Origin: Nonomuraea sp. PA05
Lineage (GTDB): Bacteria; Actinomycetota; Actinomycetes; Streptosporangiales; Streptosporangiaceae
Assembly (NCBI RefSeq): GCF_008086045.1
Contig: NZ_VSEY01000004.1
Location: 186,001-250,000 of the forward strand
Reading direction: 5' to 3'
DNA length: 64,000 nucleotides
Numbering within the stretch: position 1 is the first letter of the stretch; every line of letters starts with the position of its first letter. The translations under genes and the position numbers were made by a program. This document shows positions 8,220 to 16,311 of this stretch, in pieces. Under the pieces are notes generated by a model. The model made no database searches. It had not been told where the DNA came from and saw only the letters and a list, made by a program, of their open reading frames with translations.

Positions 8220-9083
8220 TCACTTCAGCCCGGTCATCGCGATGCTGTTCACCAGGTAACGCTGCAGCAGGAAGAACACGACCAGGCACGGCACCGCCGA
8301 GACGGCCGCCGACGACATCAGCATCGACCACTGCAGCTCCTCCGTCTTCAGCACGGTGAGCCCGACGGTCAGCGTCCGCGTGGCGTCGCTCTGCGAGATC
8401 ACCAGCGGCCAAAGGAAGTCGTTCCAGTGCCACAGGAAGACGAACACGCCGAGCGTGGCCAGGATCGGCTTGGTCAGCGGCACCACGATCGTCCAGTAGA
8501 CGCGCAGCTCGGAGGCCCCGTCGACCTTGGCGGCGTCGAACAGCTCGTCCGGCAGCCCCAGGATGAACTGGCGCATCAGGAAGACCGCCTGCGAGTTCGC
8601 CAGCGTCGGCACGATCAGGCCCCAGAAGGTGTCCACGCCGTCGAGGTCGGAGACGAGCACGTACAGCGGGATGAGGGTGGCCTGGAACGGCACCATCATG
8701 GTGGCCAGGAACGTCCACAACATGGCGTCGCGCCCAGGGAAGCGCTTCTTGGCGAACGCGTACCCGGCCATCGACGCGGTGAGCAGGATGATCACCACGG
8801 AGACGACCGAGTAGATCAGCGAGTTGAGCGTCCACTCGGCGAATCCCGAGGCTCTGAGCACCTGCATGATGTTGTCGAAGGTGAGCGAGTCGGGCCACTG
8901 CGCCGGCACGGTCGGCTCGCCGCGCGGCGACAGCGCCACCACGACCATCGCGACGAACGGCCCGAGCGTCAGCAGCGACATGACCGTGAGCAGCGTGTAG
9001 AGCGGCCACCGCCGGCCGCGGCGGCGCGGCGGGGTTGCCTGCCGGTCGCGGACGGCGGCGGGGCGCGTGGCCGTCATCGTCAT
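8220..9083 (-). CDS. ABC importer permease, MalG type
   Basis: A 287-aa inner-membrane permease of the carbohydrate uptake CUT1 class. After a basic cytoplasmic start (PPRRRGRRW) come hydrophobic helices, and near the C-terminal third the EAA loop (ELFDAAKVDGASELRVYWTIVVPLTKP) that docks the ATPase. It starts with ATG at 9083, overlapping the stop of the partner permease (ATGA). No ATP-binding subunit is encoded in the window; such importers often share the MsiK ATPase made elsewhere in the genome. Confidence 0.9.
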   Translation of the reverse strand: MTMTATRPAAVRDRQATPPRRRGRRWPLYTLLTVMSLLTLGPFVAMVVVALSPRGEPTVPAQWPDSLTFDNIMQVLRASGFAEWTLNSLIYSVVSVVIILLTASMAGYAFAKKRFPGRDAMLWTFLATMMVPFQATLIPLYVLVSDLDGVDTFWGLIVPTLANSQAVFLMRQFILGLPDELFDAAKVDGASELRVYWTIVVPLTKPILATLGVFVFLWHWNDFLWPLVISQSDATRTLTVGLTVLKTEELQWSMLMSSAAVSAVPCLVVFFLLQRYLVNSIAMTGLK

Positions 9084-9946
9084 GTGTTCTCCTTGCCGAC
9101 GAACCGGCGCTGGATCAGCGAGACGACCAGCACGATGGCGAACAGCACCATCCCCCAGGTGGCCGCGTAGCCGAACTCCCAGAAGCGGAAGCCGCGTTCG
9201 AAGATGCCGTAGATGAGGGTGTAGCTGGCCTTGGCGGGCCCGCCGCCGGTCATCACGTAGATGGTGTCGAAGACCTGGAACGAGGCGATCGTCTCGATCA
9301 CCAGCACGAAGAAGATCGCCGGCTTGAGCAGCGGCAGGGTGATGCTGCGGAAGCGCTGCCACGGGCCGGCCCCGTCCACCCTGGCCGCCTCCAGGTAGGA
9401 GCCCGGGATGGCCTTCAGCCCCGCCAGCAGGATCAGCATGGAGTAGCCGAAGCCCTTCCAGCAGGAGACGACGGCCAGCGCGGGCAGCACCAGCTCCGCC
9501 CGTTCCATGAAGCCGACGGGCCCCAGGTCCAGCTTGGCCAGCACCCCGTTGATCAGGCCGTCGAACTCGTAGATCCAGCGCCAGATGAGGCCGGCGAACA
9601 CGAAGCTGGTCACGTACGGCAGGAACAGGATGCCGCGGAACAGCCCGCGCATGAACACGATCGAGTTGAGCAGCAGGGCGGTGCCGAGCGAGACGGCCAT
9701 CACGAGCGGCACGTAGATGACGGTGTACACCAGCGTGGCTCGCAGGCTGGACCAGAAGTTCGGGTCGTTCACGAGCCGCGCGTAGTTGTCGGCGCCGATG
9801 AAGCTCCACTCGCCGCCGATGTTCCAGTTCGTCAGGCTCATGCCCGCCGCCCCGAGCGTGGGGAAGATCTTGAAGATCAGGAACAGCACCAGCACCGGGA
9901 GGACGAACAGCAGTCCCGTGACCGGATCACGCAGCCGATGACGCAC
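9080..9946 (-). CDS. ABC importer permease, MalF/UgpA type
   Basis: A 288-aa inner-membrane permease that pairs with the MalG-type protein. It has about six hydrophobic helices and the EAA loop YLEAARVDGAGPWQRFRSITLPLLKP near residue 190. It follows the binding-protein gene after a strong hairpin (9972-9995), which would let the binding protein be made in excess of the membrane parts, as is usual in such operons. Confidence 0.9.
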   Translation of the reverse strand: MRHRLRDPVTGLLFVLPVLVLFLIFKIFPTLGAAGMSLTNWNIGGEWSFIGADNYARLVNDPNFWSSLRATLVYTVIYVPLVMAVSLGTALLLNSIVFMRGLFRGILFLPYVTSFVFAGLIWRWIYEFDGLINGVLAKLDLGPVGFMERAELVLPALAVVSCWKGFGYSMLILLAGLKAIPGSYLEAARVDGAGPWQRFRSITLPLLKPAIFFVLVIETIASFQVFDTIYVMTGGGPAKASYTLIYGIFERGFRFWEFGYAATWGMVLFAIVLVVSLIQRRFVGKENT

Positions 9947-9971
9947 CGGCGCTCACACCTTTCGAAGCGGA

Positions 9972-9995
9972 CGGGCCTCCCCTGGAGGAGGCCCG
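9972..9995 (-). terminator. Stem-loop between binding-protein and permease genes
   Basis: A perfect 9-bp inverted repeat, cgggcctcc and ggaggcccg, with a 6-nt loop and no T run. It sits between the stop at 10003 and the ATG at 9946. It may protect the 3' end of the upstream message or partly stop transcription, so that the binding protein is made in excess. Confidence 0.7.
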
Positions 9996-10002
9996 AATCG
10001 GG

Positions 10003-11250
10003 TCAGCCACCGCTGGCCAGCAGGTCGTTGCCCTCCTTGGCGGCGGCGTCGAGGGCCGTCTTGGCGTCCTCCTCGCCGATCAGCGCCGCCTGGATGTGAG
10101 CCGCGACCATCGCCATGACCTGGCGGGCCTTGGGATGGGTGTCGCCGGGGAAGGCGTACTGCAGCGACTTGGCGAACTCCTTGGACGTGGCCGACTGCTC
10201 GGGGATCGTCACGTCGGTGCGCGCGGAGAAGAAGCCGGACTCCTTGGCCAGCGACCCGGCGACCTCCGGCGAGGCGATGTAGGCGGCGAGCTTCCTGGCC
10301 GCGTCCTTGTTCTCCGAGTGCTTGGCCATGACCAGGCCGCCGGGGATGCCGAACGCGACCCGCTTGGCGCCCTCCAGCGGCAGGCCCACGCCGACGTTCT
10401 CCGCGCCGATGGCGGCGCCGAGCTGGTCGGCGTTGAGCGCGGTGGCCGCGTGGTACATGGCGGTCTTGCCGCCGGCCAGCGGGCCGCCCTCGATGTCGTT
10501 GCCCTTGCTGGCGGCGTTCTCCGGCAGGCCGCCGACCGCCTTGAGGTCCAGCAGGAACTGCAGGCTGGCGATGCCCTCCTGGCTGTTGACGGTCACGCTC
10601 TTGCCGTCGGGCGAGAACACCGAGCCGCCGTTGGCCCACAGGATGGGGTAGAAGCTCTGGTTGAGCGAGACCTCCGGCTTGCCGGGGTAGTCGAGCACCG
10701 CGACCTTCTTGGCGGCCAGCTTGGGGGCCGCCTCCTTCAGCTCGGCCAGCGTCTCGGGCACCTTGGTGACGCCCGCGTCGGCGAAGAGCTTCTTGTTGTA
10801 GATGGGGGCGGTGATCGTCTGGTAGATCGGCACGCCGTAGAGCTTGCCGTTCACGGTGAGCGCGGTGAGGGCGTTGGGCAGGTAGCCGCCCTTGTCGGCC
10901 GCGATCACGTCGTCCACGGGCTCCAGCGTGCCCTGCTCGGCGTACTGGGGGATCTGGTCCGGGCCGAGTACGACCAGGTCGAAGCCCTTCCTGGAGGCCA
11001 GCGCCGTGGTGATCTTCTCCTGGCGGCCCTCCCAGGGCTGCTGGTCGACCGTGACGTCGATCGCCGGGTTCTTGGCCTCGAAGTCCTTCTCGACCTTGTC
11101 CCAGAAGGCCTTGTTCTTGGCCTGGTCCGAGATCACGGGGTACATCCAGAGAGTCACCGCGCTCTTGTCCGAGCCCGAGCCACCGGAACCGCACCCGCCG
11201 ACCGCGACGCTGAGGGCGACCGCGATGCCGGCTGCCGCAATGTTTCTCAT
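10003..11250 (-). CDS. ABC importer solute-binding lipoprotein
   Basis: A 415-aa extracellular solute-binding protein of family 1 (sugar class). A lipoprotein signal is clear: MRNIAAAGIAVALSVAVGGC with the lipid-bearing Cys at residue 20, followed by a Gly/Ser linker. The body begins VTLWMYPVISDQAKNKAFW, the usual first strand of this family. The ATG at 11248-11250 has AGGAAAGGA about 8 nt upstream. A regulon palindrome lies 21 bp before the start. First gene of the importer-DapA operon. Confidence 0.9.
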   Translation of the reverse strand: MRNIAAAGIAVALSVAVGGCGSGGSGSDKSAVTLWMYPVISDQAKNKAFWDKVEKDFEAKNPAIDVTVDQQPWEGRQEKITTALASRKGFDLVVLGPDQIPQYAEQGTLEPVDDVIAADKGGYLPNALTALTVNGKLYGVPIYQTITAPIYNKKLFADAGVTKVPETLAELKEAAPKLAAKKVAVLDYPGKPEVSLNQSFYPILWANGGSVFSPDGKSVTVNSQEGIASLQFLLDLKAVGGLPENAASKGNDIEGGPLAGGKTAMYHAATALNADQLGAAIGAENVGVGLPLEGAKRVAFGIPGGLVMAKHSENKDAARKLAAYIASPEVAGSLAKESGFFSARTDVTIPEQSATSKEFAKSLQYAFPGDTHPKARQVMAMVAAHIQAALIGEEDAKTALDAAAKEGNDLLASGG

Positions 11251-11271
11251 CGGCGGCGTTCCTTTCCTGAA

Positions 11272-11289
11272 TACCGGTCCTGACCGAAA
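11272..11289. promoter_or_regulatory. Regulon palindrome, site C
   Basis: TACCGGTC-CT-GACCGAAA: the inner CGGTC/GACCG core is complete, with outer mismatches. It is 21 bp upstream of the importer operon start at 11250. Confidence 0.6.
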
Positions 11290-11336
11290 CCTAGTGATCG
11301 GGGATGGTCCGGTCAATGCTTGATACATGAACGTAA

Positions 11337-12506
11337 CTACGGCCGGCCGAGGTAGCCGGCGACCGCTTCGGTGATGACCTTGACGTGCTCCGACGTGTAG
11401 TGCTCGTTCCAGTCGATGATCAGGAGCGTGGTGGCGACCAGGCGTTCGGCCTCTGGGCAGGGGGCGGGGCGGTAGTCCTCCAAGGGGTAGCGGGAGGAGC
11501 CGTAGACGGGGGCGTCCCAGAGGGGGGCGCGGTTGAGGGGCTCCTTGAGATAACCGGCCCTTGCCGGAATTCCGGCGGCGGACAGGTGGGCGGCCAGCTC
11601 GGGGGCGTCGCCGTTGGGCAGGACGAGCGGGAACAGCCACCACGCGTGCCCGTCAGGCCGCGGCAGCCCCAGGTGGACATCATGCGGTTCGAGCGCGCGC
11701 AGGGCCTCGATGAGCTGACCGGCCGTGCGGCGCCTGGCCTCGACGACCTCCGGCAGCTTCGCGAGCTGGGCGCGCGCCACCGCCGCCTGCAACTCGGTCA
11801 TCCGGTAGTTCAGCCCCAGGCTCTCGTGCGAACGCCCCGCCGCCCGGTCCCACCCCTTGTCCGCGAACAGCCGCATCCGCCTGGCCAGCTCGTCGTCGTC
11901 GGTGAGCGCCAGCCCGCCGTCACCGCACGTGATGTGCTTCCACTGCTGCAGGCTCAGCGTGCCGACGTGCCCGGCCGTGCCCGCGTACCGGCCGTCCGGC
12001 AGCTCGGTCAGCCACGCCTGCGCGCAGTCCTCGATGAGCGCCAGCCCGTGCCGGTCGGCCAGGCGGCGCAGCTCGCCGGCCCTGGCGGGCGCGCCGAACA
12101 GGTGCACCACCATGATCGCGCGGGTGCGCGGCCCGATGAGCGCGGCCACGGCGTCCGGGTCGAGGTTCCCGTCGGACGGGTCCACGTCGGCGAAGACAGG
12201 AACCGCGTTCTGCGCCAAGATGGGGGCCACGGTCCCGAAGTCCGTGATCGGCGTCGTGATGATCTCGTCACCGGGGTCCGGCGCCGCCGCCACGACCGAC
12301 AGGTGGAGGGCCGCCGTGCCGGACGCGCACGCGATCGCGTGGCGGGAGCCGTACAGCTCCGCCACCTCGCGTTCCAGCGCCCGTGCCTCGGTCCCCCACA
12401 CGGAGTTGAGCATGCCGGAGCGGATCACCCGCTCCAGCGCGGCCACCTCCTCGTCGCCGAGGGTGCGGCCCGCGGGTTCGGCCATGTTGGGAAAGTGCAG
12501 GGTCAC
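11337..12506 (-). CDS. DegT/StrS PLP-dependent aminotransferase
   Basis: A 389-aa fold-type I aminotransferase of the DegT/DnrJ/EryC1/StrS family. The phosphate-binding CASGTAALHLS lies near residue 60. D160 in EDCAQAW contacts the pyridine nitrogen, and K190 in LQQWKHITCGDGG is the expected internal-aldimine lysine. These enzymes usually move an amino group to or from a keto-sugar or keto-cyclitol. I use the GTG at 12504-12506 with GAAAGG about 8 nt upstream; a later ATG (codon 8) is an alternative. The operator at 12516-12533 overlaps the ribosome site. Divergent from the regulator at 12555. Confidence 0.87.
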   Translation of the reverse strand: MTLHFPNMAEPAGRTLGDEEVAALERVIRSGMLNSVWGTEARALEREVAELYGSRHAIACASGTAALHLSVVAAAPDPGDEIITTPITDFGTVAPILAQNAVPVFADVDPSDGNLDPDAVAALIGPRTRAIMVVHLFGAPARAGELRRLADRHGLALIEDCAQAWLTELPDGRYAGTAGHVGTLSLQQWKHITCGDGGLALTDDDELARRMRLFADKGWDRAAGRSHESLGLNYRMTELQAAVARAQLAKLPEVVEARRRTAGQLIEALRALEPHDVHLGLPRPDGHAWWLFPLVLPNGDAPELAAHLSAAGIPARAGYLKEPLNRAPLWDAPVYGSSRYPLEDYRPAPCPEAERLVATTLLIIDWNEHYTSEHVKVITEAVAGYLGRP

Positions 12507-12515
12507 CGGATAGCC

Positions 12516-12533
12516 TTTCGGTCTAGACCGTAA
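12516..12533. promoter_or_regulatory. Regulon palindrome, site D (autoregulation candidate)
   Basis: TTTCGGTC-TA-GACCGTAA, one mismatched pair. The inner 12 bp (cggtctagaccg, 12519-12530) is perfectly symmetric. It lies between the divergent aminotransferase and regulator genes, 21 bp from the regulator's GTG. Confidence 0.75.
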
Positions 12534-12554
12534 AGAAGGGGAAGGGAGACGCGG

Positions 12555-13760
12555 GTGGGGTTCGTCATCGGAGTCATCGGCCCGCACGACCTGGTCGACG
12601 ACGTCGCGGCCACCTGCGAGGAGCAGCCCGGCGTGAGCGCCCTCCGGCTCGACTACGACCACGAGTCGCAGGCGCCCGCCGTCGTCGAGGCCCACGCCGG
12701 CTCCGTCGAGGGCTGGCTGTTCACCGGCATCGTGCCGTACATGCTGGCACGCGGCGCCGACGTGCTCACCCGCCCCGCCGTGTTCGTCGACTACTCCGGC
12801 GCGACGCTGCTGAGCGCCCTCGTGCGGCTCCAGCACGAGGGGCAGGACATCACGCGGCTGTCCATCGACACCATCTCGCCCGCCGACGTCACCGCCACGT
12901 TCGACGAGGCCGGGCTGCCCACCGGCGACCTGCGCACGCTCGGCTACCGGCCGGAGACCACGTCCAAGAAGATCATCGCCTTTCACCGCCGCTCCCCCGA
13001 CCACCCCGTGATCACCTGCCTCAGCTCCGTGCACGAGGCGCTGCGCGGCGAGATGCAGGTGCTGCGGCTGGCGCCGTCGGAGCACTCGGTGCGCGCGGCG
13101 CTGCGCCAGCTCCTGCTCACCGCCGAGGGCCAGGCCCAGGAGGACGCGCAGATCGCGCTCGGCCTGGTCGAGGTGGACAGTGAGGAAGGCCTGCTGCGCG
13201 AGGCCGGCGCCCTGGCGGGCACGCTCGCCGGGTTCCGCGGCGGCAAGCACCTGCTGGTGACCACCCGCGGCCCGCTCTACGAGGCCACCGGCGGCTTCAC
13301 GGGGCTGCCCATGCTGGCGCGGCTGGCCAATCACAGCAGCGTGGCTCGGGTGGGCTTCGGGCTCGGGCGCAGCGCCGCCGAAGCCGAGAGCCTGGCCCGC
13401 CGCGCCCTGGCCAGGGCCAGGCGCATCGGGAACGTGGCCGCCGTCCTGTCGCTGCGTGCCGACACCGACATCGTGCTGGAGTCGGTGATCAGCGCGCCCG
13501 CCGGCGAACAGAACCTGCCGCTGATCGCGCGCCGCGTGGGGCTGTCGGTGCCGACCCTGGAGAAGCTGCTCGAGGCCCGGGACGCGGCCGGCGGCGAGGC
13601 GCTCACCACCCGCGAGATCGCCGAGCGGCTCGCCGTCCAGCAGCGCACCGCGCGGCGCATGCTGCACCGGCTGGAGCTGGCCGGGCTGGCCGAACGCACC
13701 GGCAACCTGACCAGCGGATCCAGCGGCCGTCCCCTCACCCTCTACCGCCTCACCCTGTAG
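12555..13760 (+). CDS. Three-part transcriptional regulator with C-terminal winged helix
   Basis: A 401-aa protein. Residues 1-170 begin like a periplasmic-binding-type or response domain (FVIGVIGPHDLVDDVA). Residues 190-310 carry GFGLGRSAAEAESLARRALARA, a pattern seen in GGDEF-derived nucleotide-cyclase-like folds of regulators. Residues 325-401 form two consecutive helix-turn-helix segments, ending LTTREIAERLAVQQRTARRMLHRLELAGLAERTG. No membrane part. The GTG start has GAAGGGAGA a few nt upstream. Its place beside site D makes it my candidate for the protein that reads the shared palindrome. The effector is unknown and the family name uncertain. Confidence 0.75.
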   Translation: MGFVIGVIGPHDLVDDVAATCEEQPGVSALRLDYDHESQAPAVVEAHAGSVEGWLFTGIVPYMLARGADVLTRPAVFVDYSGATLLSALVRLQHEGQDITRLSIDTISPADVTATFDEAGLPTGDLRTLGYRPETTSKKIIAFHRRSPDHPVITCLSSVHEALRGEMQVLRLAPSEHSVRAALRQLLLTAEGQAQEDAQIALGLVEVDSEEGLLREAGALAGTLAGFRGGKHLLVTTRGPLYEATGGFTGLPMLARLANHSSVARVGFGLGRSAAEAESLARRALARARRIGNVAAVLSLRADTDIVLESVISAPAGEQNLPLIARRVGLSVPTLEKLLEARDAAGGEALTTREIAERLAVQQRTARRMLHRLELAGLAERTGNLTSGSSGRPLTLYRLTL

Positions 13761-13782
13761 CGGGCGGCGTGACACCCCACGG

Positions 13783-13850
13783 CCACACCGGCCACCAGCC
13801 GCCCGCGCCACTCCACGACCACACCGGCCACCAGCCGCCCGCGCCACTCC
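13783..13850. repeat. 36-bp direct repeat, two copies
   Basis: Two identical 32-bp blocks (13783-13814 and 13819-13850, starting ccacaccggccaccagccgc) with a 36-bp period, just after the regulator stop. A degenerate third piece follows to about 13875. The 145-bp gap holds nothing else recognisable. Confidence 0.8.
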
Positions 13851-13905
13851 CCGCCCGCGCCGGTCACCAGCGCAAGGCCGCAGGCGGCGGCGCGGGGCGC
13901 TGTGC

Positions 13906-14961
13906 TCAGGCCAGCCATCGGTCCAGGCCCTGGGCGACGAAGTCGTCGTCGCGCAGCCACGGGTAGGCGGCCCAGACGCGGTCGATCTCGGCGAGCTGCC
14001 CCGGCGACAGGTCCTCCTCCGGGTCCAGGCACCAGCGGCCCGCCAGCAGCCCCTGGCGGCGCAGCACCTCGTGGATGCCGGGAATGCACCCCCGGAAGCC
14101 GTTCGCCGAGTCGAAGATGGCCGCGTTGGCGTCGGTGAGGTGGCCGTCCAGCCCCAGCAGCCGGCGCACGGCGGCGTCGTCGCCCGACCGCGCCAGCGTG
14201 GCCTCCTCCAGCAGCTCCACCGCCCGCCGCACCCAGACCGCCCACTGGCCGAGCAGCCCGCCCACGAACTCCACCTCCACCTGCCGCCCGTCCACGACCA
14301 CCCGGTGCGAGGTGACGAGATCGGCCAGGATGTGATCGTCGTTGCCGGTGTAGAGCGCGATCTCCCCGGCCCGCCCCGCCCGTACGACGCCGTGCAGCAC
14401 GTCCAGCGTCCGATACCGGTCGAACGGCGCCACCTTGACGCCCACCACGGACTCGATGCTCGCCAGCCGCGTCCAGAAGTCACGCGACAGGGGCCGCCCG
14501 CCCACCGCGGGCTGCAGGTAGAACCCGATCACGGGCAGCACCTCGCCCACGGCCCTGGCCCGCGCGATCAGCTCGTCCTCGTCGAGCTCCCGGTACGGGC
14601 TGAGCAGCACCATGTGATACCCGAGCGACCGCGCCAGCTCCGCCTCCGCGACCGCCTGCTCGGTGGGCCCGGTCGCGCCGGCCACCAGCACCACCTCGCG
14701 GTCGGACTCCCTGGCCGTGCCCGCCGCCAGTTCGAGCACGGGCGCCAGCAGGCCGGTGCCGTGGATGGCGAACTGCGTGGTGTGCACGCCCACCGCCAGC
14801 CCGCCTGCGCCGGCCTCGACGTAGTAGCGCGTCAAGGCGCGCTGGCGGCGCTCGTCCAGCTTCCTGTCCTCGGTCAGGGCCAGCGGGTGCGCCGGGATCA
14901 CCAGACCTCGCCTGAACAGGTCGCGTACGGACGTCTGCGCCTCAGAAGCCGTGCCGAGCAC
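13906..14961 (-). CDS. DapA-family aldolase/dehydratase, second copy
   Basis: A 351-aa member of the DHDPS/NAL superfamily, longer than the usual ~300 by a C-terminal extension. The Schiff-base lysine is K176 in VVGVKVAPFDRY and the tyrosine is Y148 in GFYLQPAVGG. It is only distantly similar to the copy at 7246-8142, so the two probably act on different keto acids. I place the start at GTG 14959-14961 behind GGGGGACC; an ATG further upstream is possible. It lies 117 bp downstream of the epimerase gene, on the same strand, and may share its promoter. Confidence 0.82.
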   Translation of the reverse strand: MLGTASEAQTSVRDLFRRGLVIPAHPLALTEDRKLDERRQRALTRYYVEAGAGGLAVGVHTTQFAIHGTGLLAPVLELAAGTARESDREVVLVAGATGPTEQAVAEAELARSLGYHMVLLSPYRELDEDELIARARAVGEVLPVIGFYLQPAVGGRPLSRDFWTRLASIESVVGVKVAPFDRYRTLDVLHGVVRAGRAGEIALYTGNDDHILADLVTSHRVVVDGRQVEVEFVGGLLGQWAVWVRRAVELLEEATLARSGDDAAVRRLLGLDGHLTDANAAIFDSANGFRGCIPGIHEVLRRQGLLAGRWCLDPEEDLSPGQLAEIDRVWAAYPWLRDDDFVAQGLDRWLA

Positions 14962-15076
14962 GTGAGGTCCCCCTTTGCCATGTGAAGTGAGCATGCACGC
15001 CTGCCACGTGACGTGGACACGTGCGGGCGTGCCGCGCGACGCGGGCACGCGTGTGTCGTGTGAGAGCGGGCACGTG
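14959..15076. promoter_or_regulatory. Gap with four CACGTG boxes
   Basis: CACGTG occurs at 14959, 15005, 15018 and 15071, the first covering the GTG start of the aldolase gene. The gap also has repeated gcgggcacg strings. Whether this is an operator cluster or only local repeat growth cannot be told from the sequence. Confidence 0.4.
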
Positions 15077-15078
15077 CG

Positions 15079-16086
15079 TCAGAAACGCCCGTCGCGGCGT
15101 TCGAACTTGGTGGGCTTGCCCAGCAGCGGCCCGCCGTCCGCGACCCACCGCGCCGTGTGCTCGATCAGCTCGGCCGGGGTCAGCTCGGGATAGCCGAACA
15201 GGCGGTGGCAGCGGGAGGCGTTCGACAGCAGCGCCGTCGGCGCCTCCTCGCCGGTGAACACCGGCTCCTTGCCGAGCGCCTCGCCGAGCGCCAGCGCCGC
15301 CTGCCGTACCGAGATCAGCTCGGGCCCGGTCACGTTGAGCACGTACGGCGGCACGTCGGCGAGCAGCAGCGACCGCAGCGCGACCTCGTTGGCGTACCCC
15401 TGCCAGACCACGTTCACCTGGCCCGTCGCCAGGTCGACGGGCTCCGACGCGAGCACCTTCTGGGCGAGGTCGACCAGCACGCCGTAACGCAGCTCGACCG
15501 CGTAGTTGAGGCGGAGCAGCGAGACGGGGGTGCCGTTCCGCTCGGCGAAGTACGTCAGCACACGCTCCCTGCCGAGGCAGCTCATCGCGTAGTCGCCGAC
15601 GGGCCCGGTGGGCGAGCCCTCGGTGCTGCCGCCGCTGGTGACGGGGACCAGGGGGTAGACGTTCCCGGTGGACAGCGCGGCGATCCTGCTTCCCGCGAAC
15701 CGTTCGGCGACGCGTCCCGGCAGGTAGGTGTTGGTGAACCAGGCGGCGTGCGCCCGCCCGCTGGTGCCGAACTTGGCGCCCACCAGGAACACCACGTTGG
15801 GCGCGTCCGGCAGCTCGCGCAGGGCCTGCTCGTCGGCGACGTCGGCCGCGACCACCGTGGCGCCCTCGTCCTGGAGCGCCTGGGCCAGGCCCGGCTCGGA
15901 GAAGCGGGACACCGCGATGATCCGCCTGTCGCCGGCGGTGGCGTTCAGCGCCAGGCGTACGAGGCTCGGGCCGAGCTTGCCGCCGGCGCCCAGGATCATG
16001 ATGTCGCCGTCGAGCTTGCCCAGATCGTCGACGAGCCCGGGGGTCGGCCGTGCCAGCCGCTCCTCGAGTTCCGCTGTCGTCCGCAC
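15079..16086 (-). CDS. NAD-dependent epimerase/dehydratase family (extended SDR)
   Basis: A 335-aa Rossmann enzyme. The dinucleotide-binding loop is ILGAGGKLGP (residues 31-40). The active-site region reads STGNVYPLVPVTSGGSTEG and then Y166 in GDYAMSCLGRE. The usual YxxxK lysine is replaced by C170, which is odd for a working SDR. It could act as a sugar epimerase, dehydratase or dehydrogenase; the family alone does not decide. The GTG at 16084-16086 has GGAGGAG close upstream, and the best copy of the shared palindrome is 21 bp before the start. Confidence 0.8.
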   Translation of the reverse strand: MRTTAELEERLARPTPGLVDDLGKLDGDIMILGAGGKLGPSLVRLALNATAGDRRIIAVSRFSEPGLAQALQDEGATVVAADVADEQALRELPDAPNVVFLVGAKFGTSGRAHAAWFTNTYLPGRVAERFAGSRIAALSTGNVYPLVPVTSGGSTEGSPTGPVGDYAMSCLGRERVLTYFAERNGTPVSLLRLNYAVELRYGVLVDLAQKVLASEPVDLATGQVNVVWQGYANEVALRSLLLADVPPYVLNVTGPELISVRQAALALGEALGKEPVFTGEEAPTALLSNASRCHRLFGYPELTPAELIEHTARWVADGGPLLGKPTKFERRDGRF

Positions 16087-16107
16087 GCGGTCTCCTCCAC
16101 ATTCGAT

Positions 16108-16125
16108 TTACGGTCCAGACCGTAA
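16108..16125. promoter_or_regulatory. Regulon palindrome, site E (perfect copy)
   Basis: TTACGGTC-CA-GACCGTAA, perfect 8-bp arms with a 2-bp centre, in front of the epimerase-aldolase unit. I used it as the reference to recognise sites A-D. Confidence 0.8.
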
Positions 16126-16178
16126 CCGCGCGAAGCTCCGGCTGTCAACGGGCTGGCATGTCGGGGGCGCGGCGCTCG

Positions 16179-16303
16179 ACGCGCAACCCGTGCGCACGCG
16201 CGAGCCGCGCGGATGCTCAGACGCGCGACCCGTGCGCACGCGCGAGCCGCGCGGATGCTCAGGCCCGCGAGCCGCGCGGATGTTCGGACGCGGGAGCCGC
16301 GCG
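16179..16303. repeat. 42-bp tandem repeat with degenerate copies
   Basis: Two 42-bp units (16179-16220 and 16221-16262) differ at one base. Shorter degraded units built on gcgagccgcgcggatg continue to about 16303, up to the stop of the oxidoreductase gene. The rest of this gap (16126-16178, between the epimerase promoter and the repeats) shows nothing else. Confidence 0.85.
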
Positions 16304-16311
16304 CCCGGCTC

